The notes below the pieces were generated by a model. The model worked only from the letters and a program-made list of their open reading frames with translations, was not told the DNA's origin and made no database searches. From contig UQYM01000003.1 of the NCBI GenBank assembly GCA_900545315.1, positions 39,954-103,953 of the forward strand: a stretch of 64,000 nt of DNA, given 5' to 3'. The stretch is from an uncultured Alistipes sp. (GTDB lineage Bacteria; Bacteroidota; Bacteroidia; Bacteroidales; Rikenellaceae). The translations under genes were made by a program, and so were the position numbers. Below, in pieces: positions 57,009-64,000 of the stretch. Position 1 is the stretch's first letter. Each line of letters begins with the position of its first letter.

Positions 57009-59552
57009 TTAAAACTCTTGTCCCATCATGAAGTGCAACTCGCCACCGTGTGCCTTCGTCTCGCCCACCTGTGGGTCGAAACCGTAACCCCAATCAAATC
57101 CAATCAGACCAACAACCGGCAGATAGAGTCGAACACCCACACCGACTGAACGCTTTATCGAGAAGGGGTTGAAATCTTGCCACGAAGCGAAACCATTACC
57201 TCCCTCTGCAAAAAGCAGGCAATATACGGTTGATCCACTCTGCATCAACAACGGATAACGCAACTCGACCGTATATTTGTTATAGGCTCTCGCGTAAGAG
57301 TTACCAGCTGTAGCATATGGCGTCAAACCACCATTTTCGTAACCACGTACCTTGATAATATCCACACCGTAAACACTGTACCCGGTCATACCGTCACCAC
57401 CGACATCAAATCCTTCAAATGGCGATGGTTTGTTCTTGCTATATGATCCCAAGTAACCAAACTCAGCACCCGCCATCAACACCAACTTATGATTGGATGA
57501 CAAAGGGAAATACCACTTGCCCTTGAACAACCATTTGTGGAACTCGATCCAACGATAACGGTCATTATTAGACATGTTGGGATCTGAATAGTCTTTCCCA
57601 TCAAACAATGAATATGGAGGCGTCAACGAAATCGAAATCGAAAAATCAGAACCTTGACGCGGATAAATCGGTTGATCTACCGAACTACGACCAAATACAG
57701 TCTTAAACTGAATAATATTCGAAGTACCATTCGTTACAATAAAACTGTCCCAATCCTTCAGGTTATAGGCCTGATATGCCAGTTCGTTATATAAGGTAAA
57801 GTAACGGTCCGGCCATGACAACCGACGTCCAATTCCCACGGACGCTCCCAAAGTACGGAAGTGTTTTGTTCCCGCCTGAGTAAAATAATATGCGTTCGAC
57901 TGATCCGAATAATAAAGCCCAACGGTCAATGAGTTAGGTTTACGACCACCTAACCACGGCTCGGTAAAGCTCATGGTCAGCGCCTTATAATAGGTACCGT
58001 TAGTTTGGCCCTTGATCGCCAACTGCTGATTCTGTCCCGACGGATAAGGACGCCACTCGTTCTTTTTGAAGAAGTTGCGGATCGAGAAGTTATTCAACTG
58101 GACACCGATCGAACCCACAAACATACCTTCGCCCCAACCTCCGGAGACCTCGAACTTATCACTAGTCTTCTCCTCCAATGGGAAAGAGATATCTACCAAC
58201 TCATTCGAAACCGGAACAATATTCGGCTGCAACTTCTCCGGATCAAAATGTTGCATCTGTCCCAACTGACGCAACGTCGCCATCAACATCGAACGATCGT
58301 ATAACTCACCCGGACGTACATACAACTCACGGCGAATCACCTTATCATCTACACGGAAGTTCCCTGTAAAAGAGACATCATTGATACGAGCTTGGTCTCC
58401 TTCAAAAACTTTAATTATCAAATCAACAGAGTCTTCTCCAACAACGATCTCTTGGGGCTCGATCTGCGAAAAAAGATATCCGGAATTCTGATACAACGTC
58501 GATACAGACATCTCCTCAGGATTGGTCTCTTTGCCAATACCCAACTGCTTGTACAACGATTTCCGGTCGTAGGTGGAACCTTTGATGATACCGAGCATAT
58601 CGCTCAACTGCTTGGTCGGATAGACGCTGTTACCCAACCACGATACATTGCGGTAATAGAACTTACGCCCCTCGTCCACGGTCAGCTTGATCCCGATACG
58701 GTTGTAACTGATCGGATAGATCGAATCCGATAAAATCACAGCATTACGATAACCTCGAGAGTTATAGAAATCGAGCAGATTCTCTTTATCCGTCTCGTAC
58801 TCCTTGCGTTTCAGCTTGGAAGAGCGGAAGAAATTAATACTCTTTTGATGCGTTTTTTTGAAGGTTTTGCGCAATTTCTTATCCGAGAAGACCTTATTCC
58901 CTTCAAAGACAATCTCGCCAATTTTAACCCTGCTCTTTTTATCAATGACAAAGGTCAAATTGACCGCATTACGAATTGTGGTATCGTTCTCCTGACGATA
59001 TGTAACTACTGCATTCTGAAAACCCTTCTCATCATAATACTTCTTGATAATATCAATACTCGTATTGAGAATGTAATCAGACAACTCACTGCCTCGCTTC
59101 AACTTCAACTTATCTTTCAACAATTCTGAAGTCTCACTCTTTGATGCTCCCACAATGTTCCATTTGTATACACGAGGGCGCTCCTGCAAATAGATCTCGA
59201 AATTGACACTATCCCCCACCGGATCTGCCAAAATGCGAACATCCGAAAAGTAACGATACTCCCACATCCGACGCATCGCCGATGAAATATAATCACTCGG
59301 CAACATGATCGTATCCCCGGGAACAATACCCGATGACTTGGCAATCACTTCCGGATCAAGAAATTTAATACCCGTTACAATAACTTTATTGACAATATAT
59401 CGTTTCGGAGCACTGTAATCGGCCATCGGTGCCTCGGGCGCAACTGACTCTTGCTCTTGTGTCGTGTCGGCGACAGCCGGAGCTTGCGCCACGGCAACCG
59501 TACCAGAGCCCATCACAAACATAAACAATAGGGCTCCAAATCCTTTTTTCAT
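57009..59552 (-). CDS. bamA: Outer membrane assembly factor BamA
   Basis: An 847-residue Omp85 protein: signal peptide (MKKGFGALLFMFVMGSGTVAVAQ), a Pro/Glu/Ala-rich linker, five POTRA domains (about 55-440; for example VNLTFVIDKKSRVKIGEIVFEGNKVFSDKKL) and a C-terminal barrel. The barrel ends in HFMMGQEF, a terminal Phe being the expected signal. The conserved VRGYENGGL stretch is the VRGF/Y motif of the barrel lumen. It folds beta-barrels into the outer membrane. The ATG at 59552 is used, since the frame upstream begins only with TTG. It starts 23 bases after uppS. Confidence 0.96.
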   Translation of the reverse strand: MKKGFGALLFMFVMGSGTVAVAQAPAVADTTQEQESVAPEAPMADYSAPKRYIVNKVIVTGIKFLDPEVIAKSSGIVPGDTIMLPSDYISSAMRRMWEYRYFSDVRILADPVGDSVNFEIYLQERPRVYKWNIVGASKSETSELLKDKLKLKRGSELSDYILNTSIDIIKKYYDEKGFQNAVVTYRQENDTTIRNAVNLTFVIDKKSRVKIGEIVFEGNKVFSDKKLRKTFKKTHQKSINFFRSSKLKRKEYETDKENLLDFYNSRGYRNAVILSDSIYPISYNRIGIKLTVDEGRKFYYRNVSWLGNSVYPTKQLSDMLGIIKGSTYDRKSLYKQLGIGKETNPEEMSVSTLYQNSGYLFSQIEPQEIVVGEDSVDLIIKVFEGDQARINDVSFTGNFRVDDKVIRRELYVRPGELYDRSMLMATLRQLGQMQHFDPEKLQPNIVPVSNELVDISFPLEEKTSDKFEVSGGWGEGMFVGSIGVQLNNFSIRNFFKKNEWRPYPSGQNQQLAIKGQTNGTYYKALTMSFTEPWLGGRKPNSLTVGLYYSDQSNAYYFTQAGTKHFRTLGASVGIGRRLSWPDRYFTLYNELAYQAYNLKDWDSFIVTNGTSNIIQFKTVFGRSSVDQPIYPRQGSDFSISISLTPPYSLFDGKDYSDPNMSNNDRYRWIEFHKWLFKGKWYFPLSSNHKLVLMAGAEFGYLGSYSKNKPSPFEGFDVGGDGMTGYSVYGVDIIKVRGYENGGLTPYATAGNSYARAYNKYTVELRYPLLMQSGSTVYCLLFAEGGNGFASWQDFNPFSIKRSVGVGVRLYLPVVGLIGFDWGYGFDPQVGETKAHGGELHFMMGQEF

Positions 59553-59575
59553 ATGAATAGCGGTAAACTTCAAAT

Positions 59576-60295
59576 CTATTCCGTTAGTAGTCCATATCTA
59601 CGTTGACGGCGCTGATAATCCTCAATCGCCAATGCAAACTGCTTCTCGTCAAAATCAGGCCAATATATATCCGTAAAATAGAGCTCACTGTACGACAACT
59701 GCCACAACAGGAAATTGCTCAGCCGCAACTCACCACTGGTGCGAATCAACAGATCGGGATCGGGAACACCGGCCGTCACCAAATGGTCCGAAATCACCTC
59801 CGGGGTAATCTCCTCTACCTGCATCTTCCCGGCCAAAACCTCCGCTGCAACCAAACGGGTCATGCGTGTCAACTCCCATCGGGAACTGTAATTGACCGCA
59901 ACCTGCAACGTCAACCCTTTGTTGTTCGCCGTTGCCGCTTCACTTTCATGAAGCGCCTGTCGAACCGCAGGAGAAAGAGCTTCAATGTTACCCAAAAAAC
60001 GCATCCGCACGCCCTCTGCCAACAGAGTAGGCGTCTCATCGTGTGTGCATTCACACAAAAGCTTCATCAACGCTTCGACCTCTTTGGAGGGTCGCCCCCA
60101 ATTCTCGGTCGAAAAGGCATATATGGTCAGATATTCGACTCCATAACTTGCCGCCGCACGTACCACCTTGCGGACACTCTCGACACCCTGAATGTGTCCC
60201 TGCACCCGTTCAAGGCCGCGCTCCTTGGCCCATCGACCGTTACCATCCATGATGATGGCAATGTGTCGGGGAATTCGCTTCTGATCCATATCCAT
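59576..60295 (-). CDS. uppS: Isoprenyl (undecaprenyl) diphosphate synthase
   Basis: A 239-residue cis-prenyltransferase. IIMDGNGRWAKERG (Asp17) binds the pyrophosphate/Mg; HIQGVESVRKVV, STENWGRPSKEV, VNYSSRWELTR and DLLIRTSGELRLSNFLLWQLSYSELYF complete the family blocks. It makes the lipid carrier for peptidoglycan and polysaccharide. Two in-frame ATGs two codons apart are possible starts. Located between nadK and bamA. Confidence 0.96.
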   Translation of the reverse strand: MDMDQKRIPRHIAIIMDGNGRWAKERGLERVQGHIQGVESVRKVVRAAASYGVEYLTIYAFSTENWGRPSKEVEALMKLLCECTHDETPTLLAEGVRMRFLGNIEALSPAVRQALHESEAATANNKGLTLQVAVNYSSRWELTRMTRLVAAEVLAGKMQVEEITPEVISDHLVTAGVPDPDLLIRTSGELRLSNFLLWQLSYSELYFTDIYWPDFDEKQFALAIEDYQRRQRRYGLLTE

Positions 60296-60376
60296 ATTGA
60301 ACTACTACTTCTATTGGGATTAAAATGCAAATATAACATTTATGCCGTAAATCAGTCCCTTGCAGCCCCCCAACTT

Positions 60377-61270
60377 TCAACATTTCTTTCGGCGGTCACG
60401 CGAGTCGATTCCCCACATCATTTTATTTCTTAACGTTTCATAGAACGATATATTTTGGAGATGGGCCAAAAAAATCGACTTTTCAGCCTTGCAAATTCGC
60501 AATTCGGAACCATCCTCAACCAGATAATTGCTGTTATCCAGTGATACAAAGAACTTTTCACCACGCGTCCGAACCCTGAAAGTAACCTTCGAGGTTTCGG
60601 GCACCACAACCGGCCGCATCGTCAAGTTGTGCGGCGCTATGGGGGAAATGACAAAACAACGGCAGGCAGGAGCCACAACCGGCCCCCCAACACTCAACGA
60701 ATAGGCCGTCGATCCCGCAGGAGTCGAAATCAACATGCCATCGCCATAACAGGTGGCTACCAGCTCGCCATCGACCAGCACCTCAACCGCAATCATGCTG
60801 GTATTGTGGCGCTGAACCGTCACCTCGTTGAAGGCATAAGGATACCCTTTCGGATCGATAAAACTGCCCTCGACCGCCAACATCGTACGCTCTTCGACCT
60901 CAAACTTTCCTTGGCGAATCTCCGAAAGAGCCGTCTCCAAACCATCCAACGGAATATTGGCCAAAAAGCCCAAACGTCCCGAATTGATCCCAATAATCGG
61001 AATCGGACGCAGATCGAGCAGTTGTACCGCCTCAAGAAACGTACCATCTCCACCATAACTGATCAACATGCTGGTATCATCGGCTATCTCCTCGGGAAGA
61101 CGGTAACACTGCGATGCTGTAAAGGTGCGTCCCGTCAGCTGATGCACCCGCTCGGCAAAACCTGCGTTCAACTGCACAGCAAACGAGTGCTGAGCCAACG
61201 CCTCAAACAAACGATTCAACTCTTCGGCTCCGTGCGAAGCCTCCGCACGACTATAAAGCGCTATGTTCAT
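60377..61270 (-). CDS. nadK: NAD kinase
   Basis: A 297-residue NAD kinase with SYGGDGTFLEAVQ (GGDG at 73-76), IIGINSGRLGFLANI, STPAGSTAYSLSVGGPVVAP (the NE/D-type substrate block region) and SKVTFRVRTRGEKFFVSLDN. It phosphorylates NAD to NADP. First gene of the minus-strand operon leading to bamA; an 81-base gap to uppS holds nothing recognisable. Confidence 0.95.
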   Translation of the reverse strand: MNIALYSRAEASHGAEELNRLFEALAQHSFAVQLNAGFAERVHQLTGRTFTASQCYRLPEEIADDTSMLISYGGDGTFLEAVQLLDLRPIPIIGINSGRLGFLANIPLDGLETALSEIRQGKFEVEERTMLAVEGSFIDPKGYPYAFNEVTVQRHNTSMIAVEVLVDGELVATCYGDGMLISTPAGSTAYSLSVGGPVVAPACRCFVISPIAPHNLTMRPVVVPETSKVTFRVRTRGEKFFVSLDNSNYLVEDGSELRICKAEKSIFLAHLQNISFYETLRNKMMWGIDSRDRRKKC

Positions 61271-61364
61271 GCCTGAAAGGATTTAACGGAAAAGAGAACG
61301 GACAAAGAATCATGTAATCCGCAAATTCAACCGCTTCCGGTTCGTGATTTTCGTCCGTAATGTG

Positions 61365-61385
61365 TACCTTTATGGCGCAAAATTA
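61365..61385. promoter_or_regulatory. Overlapping divergent promoter boxes for nadK and pdxJ
   Basis: Minus-strand TAATTTTG (61385-61378, exact) would start the nadK transcript near 61373. Plus-strand TACCTTTA (61365-61372, one mismatch) would start the pdxJ transcript near 61377. The two start regions overlap. Confidence 0.5.
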
Positions 61386-61394
61386 ACGAAAATT

Positions 61395-62111
61395 ATGACA
61401 AAGCTGAGTGTCAACATCAACAAGATCGCCACATTACGCAACTCTCGCGGAGGGGATATTCCCAATGTGGTAGAGGCAGCGCTCAATGCAGAACGGTTCG
61501 GTGCGCAAGGCATCACCGTACACCCACGCCCCGATCAGCGTCATATCCGCTATCAGGACGTTCGCGATCTGAAAAAGGTCATCACAACCGAACTGAACAT
61601 CGAAGGCAATCCAATCGATAAATTCATCGACCTGGTTCTCGAAGTGGTCCCGGCCCAGGTCACCCTGGTCCCCGATGCACACGACGCCATCACCTCCAAC
61701 GCCGGTTGGGATACCAAAAATAACCTCCCCTTTTTGCGTGAGGTGGTCGCTACGTTCAAAGCCAAGGGTATTCGCACCTCCATTTTCGTAGATCCCAATC
61801 CGGAGATGATCCCCTATGCAGCAGAAGCCGGAACCGACCGCGTAGAACTCTACACCGAATCCTACGCCTCAGCCTATGCAGCCGGCCGGGAAAAGGCAAT
61901 CGCTCCATTCCTGGCAACCGCACAAGAGGCTGCACGTTTCGGCCTGGGTGTCAACGGAGGACACGACCTCAACCTCGATAACCTGCACTATTTCGCCGAG
62001 ACGATTCCCAATCTGCTCGAGGTGTCGATCGGACACGCCCTGATCTCAGATGCCATCTATCTCGGACTCGAAAATACCATCCAACTCTACCTGCGCCAGC
62101 TGAAAAAATAG
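61395..62111 (+). CDS. pdxJ: Pyridoxine 5'-phosphate synthase
   Basis: A 238-residue (beta/alpha)8 enzyme: [72 protein letters not shown] and [13 protein letters not shown]. It condenses amino-acetone phosphate with deoxyxylulose phosphate, so the organism uses the DXP-dependent B6 route. The ATG at 61395 (MTKLSVN) lies behind the promoter region. Divergent from nadK. Confidence 0.96.
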   Translation: MTKLSVNINKIATLRNSRGGDIPNVVEAALNAERFGAQGITVHPRPDQRHIRYQDVRDLKKVITTELNIEGNPIDKFIDLVLEVVPAQVTLVPDAHDAITSNAGWDTKNNLPFLREVVATFKAKGIRTSIFVDPNPEMIPYAAEAGTDRVELYTESYASAYAAGREKAIAPFLATAQEAARFGLGVNGGHDLNLDNLHYFAETIPNLLEVSIGHALISDAIYLGLENTIQLYLRQLKK

Positions 62112-62435
62112 TTCAGCCCCGCAACACAAGAGGGATTCAAGAACGACTATTCATTACCGAGGCGCATGTAGGTTTGACTGCGGACCATCCGCTATCAAAC
62201 CGCTGCAAATGAGTCGAAGCAAAATAGGTCTAATCTATGAGAAGGTTCGTCCCGTCTCCCGAAGAGGGTCCCGTCAAGTCCTCCCCGGCATCCGCAACGA
62301 AACCTTCCGCATAACTCCGGACCGGATACCACTATGCGATTGTTAATCTTTTGTGGAAATAGCTTTTTCTCTTTGAAACCCGTGCTGCCCGCACCCGACT
62401 GTTCACCCAGCAAAAGCACCACCAAAATATCAACC
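62112..62435. other. Gene-free stretch before the nucleotidyltransferase gene
   Basis: About 320 bases. An in-frame ATG at 62334 extends the next gene by 34 residues, but that segment lacks family sequence. No terminator for pdxJ was recognised. Confidence 0.5.
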
Positions 62436-63845
62436 ATGAACGACGCCCTGAGTGCCCCGCTGTTCCGCCGCATCGGCCGTATCGCCGACGAAAAAGGTGT
62501 ACGCGCCTTCGTGATCGGAGGCTATGTGCGCGACTACTTCCTGCACCGCCCCTGCACCGATATCGATATCGTCGTGGTGGGTAGCGGCATCGAAATAGCG
62601 GAAGCTATCGGTCGGGAGATGCACACCAAAGTATCCGTATTCAAAAACTTCGGAACCGCCATGCTGCACTGCGACGGTTGGGAGGTGGAGTTGGTCGGCG
62701 CCCGCAAAGAGTCCTACCGGGCCGACTCCCGCAAACCTATCGTCGAAAACGGAACCATCGAAGATGATCAACTCCGACGCGATTTCACCATCAATGCCAT
62801 GGCCTTTTCGCTCAATGCCGACACTTTCGGCCAGCTGGTCGATCCCTTTGACGGCATGCACGACCTCGAAAACTATATCATCCGAACCCCGTGTGACAGC
62901 GATACCACCTTCTCGGACGACCCGCTGCGCATGATTCGGGCCATCCGCTTCGCCACGCAACTGGGCTTCGACATCGAAGATGAGACCTTTGCCGCCATTC
63001 GCCGCAACCGCAAACGGATTCACATCATCTCCCAGGAGCGTATCATCACCGAGATGAACAAGATTATGCTCTCCCCCGTTCCGTCGATCGGTTTTCAACT
63101 CTTCGACAACAGCGGATTGTTGGAGCTGATCTTTCCGGAGCTGTGCGCTCTCAAAGGGGTCGAGACCCGAAACGGCAAAGCCCACAAGGACAACTTCCTG
63201 CACACGCTCAAGGTGTTGGACAATGTCGCCCTCAAAAGCAACAACCTCTACCTGCGTTGGGCCGCCCTGCTGCACGACATCGGAAAACCGCATACAAAGG
63301 CCTTCGATCCCCGTACCGGATGGAGCTTCCACGGACACGAGGTGGTGGGCTCCAAAATGATCCAGCCACTCTTCCGCAAACTGAAGCTCCCGTTGAACGA
63401 GCACATGAAATATGTGCAGAAGTTAGTCTTTCTCCATCTGCGCCCCATCGTGCTCTCCGAAGAGGAGGTGACCGACTCTGCCGTACGGCGTCTGCTGTTC
63501 GAGGCGGGAGATGACATCGACGATCTGATGACCCTCTGCGAAGCCGACATCACCTCAGCCAACGACGCCAAAGTGAAACGTTACCTGGCCAATTTCGAAC
63601 TGGTGCGACGCAAGCTGCGTGAAATCGAGGAGAAGGACCGTATCCGCAACTTCCAACCCCCGATCGATGGCGAACTGATCATGAAAACCTACGGGCTCAA
63701 ACCATGTCGTGAGGTGGGATTGATCAAAGAGGCGATCAAAGATGCCATTCTGGATGGCAAAATCGGCAACAACTACGACCAGGCATACGCCCTGATGGAG
63801 CAGCTCGCCGCTCAACACGGCCTCACTAAAGTAACCGAAAATTAG
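62436..63845 (+). CDS. CCA-adding-type tRNA nucleotidyltransferase with HD domain
   Basis: A 469-residue class II nucleotidyltransferase: VIGGYVRDYFL (about 26-36), the metal-binding TDIDIVV (41-47), DQLRRDFTINAMAF and FSDDPLRMIRAIRFATQL. An HD phosphohydrolase-like domain follows (RWAALLHDIGKPHTK; FHGHEVVGSKM). This is the domain set of CCA-adding enzymes that finish tRNA 3' ends, but poly(A) polymerases share it, so I leave the symbol blank. The ATG at 62436 fits family starts. Confidence 0.9.
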   Translation: MNDALSAPLFRRIGRIADEKGVRAFVIGGYVRDYFLHRPCTDIDIVVVGSGIEIAEAIGREMHTKVSVFKNFGTAMLHCDGWEVELVGARKESYRADSRKPIVENGTIEDDQLRRDFTINAMAFSLNADTFGQLVDPFDGMHDLENYIIRTPCDSDTTFSDDPLRMIRAIRFATQLGFDIEDETFAAIRRNRKRIHIISQERIITEMNKIMLSPVPSIGFQLFDNSGLLELIFPELCALKGVETRNGKAHKDNFLHTLKVLDNVALKSNNLYLRWAALLHDIGKPHTKAFDPRTGWSFHGHEVVGSKMIQPLFRKLKLPLNEHMKYVQKLVFLHLRPIVLSEEEVTDSAVRRLLFEAGDDIDDLMTLCEADITSANDAKVKRYLANFELVRRKLREIEEKDRIRNFQPPIDGELIMKTYGLKPCREVGLIKEAIKDAILDGKIGNNYDQAYALMEQLAAQHGLTKVTEN

Positions 63846-64000
63846 GATTCACCCCTATCGGTTTACCGCTCTACGTTCGGGGTTAAGGCCATACGCACAA
63901 GGCTGTGTTGCACGCTGCAAGGATGCTGAAGATATACAAGTAAAAGCGTGGCAATAACAAGGCCCCTGAAATTCTGATTGAACGCTGCACAAGCACTCTT

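Overview
The window looks like a chromosomal segment of a gut-type Bacteroidota. The best guess is a Rikenellaceae/Alistipes-like genome of medium GC, but this rests on gene content and was not tested by a search. Three things support the phylum. Many genes are preceded by the Bacteroidota -7 box TAnnTTTG, several with TTTG or TTG about 19-23 bases upstream. Phylum-typical neighbours are present (nadK-uppS-bamA-ompH-ompH; a trpBEGDCFA operon; a DUF2851 protein; a PafA-type phosphatase). Menaquinone genes are of the futalosine type. Almost everything is core metabolism and housekeeping. I see no prophage, insertion sequence, CRISPR array, tRNA or rRNA.

Layout. 1-2640: 3' part of a PafA-like phosphatase, a small Tai4-like secreted protein broken by a TAG codon, sufE and a DUF59/SufT-like gene, closed by a strong terminator. 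2830-7600: DUF2851 protein and secA. 7857-11798 (minus): a RelA/SpoT homologue with an apparently dead hydrolase domain, then xseA and xseB. 12085-16050 (minus): aspA, pyrF, prfA. 16120-20415 (plus): a tightly overlapping mixed operon that starts with a DUF454-futalosine hydrolase fusion, followed by mqnD, bioF, bioG and bioC. 20841-21210 (minus): RNase P RNA with its own promoter. 21338-22549: queA. 23330-24740 (minus): a surface lipoprotein under a cobalamin riboswitch. 25139-38695 (plus): a ygiQ-type radical SAM protein, dnaB, yifB/comM, comEC-like, a THUMP-like methyltransferase, nhaC, a yihY/brkB membrane protein, a DUF2520 protein and kdsC. 38994-40772: divergent prmA and xerD with abutting promoters. 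41170-47958: the complete tryptophan operon behind a leader peptide with three consecutive Trp codons and a terminator. 48143-49846: a small outer-membrane barrel, a signal-peptide remnant and a sirtuin. 50068-53710 (minus): a CoA-transferase and class I fumarase. 54041-55241: rpsF-rpsR-rplI. 55242-55860: a gene-free, G-rich stretch. 55861-61385 (minus): nadK, uppS, bamA and two ompH/skp genes. 61395-63845: pdxJ and a CCA-adding-type nucleotidyltransferase.

How the genes work together. Aspartase and fumarase both feed fumarate, fitting a fumarate-reducing anaerobe with menaquinone made by the futalosine route. BamA with two Skp-like chaperones, UppS, KdsC and SecA belong to envelope biogenesis. 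The regulatory elements most clearly readable from sequence are the trp attenuator, the cobalamin riboswitch and the phylum-specific promoters. Two of these promoters (queA and xerD) lie so close to the start codon that leaderless transcripts are predicted. I did not find an obviously new multi-gene system. The best leads are the DUF454-futalosine hydrolase fusion, the unusual trp attenuator geometry, the riboswitch-controlled lone lipoprotein and the skew-reversed non-coding segment at 55242-55760.
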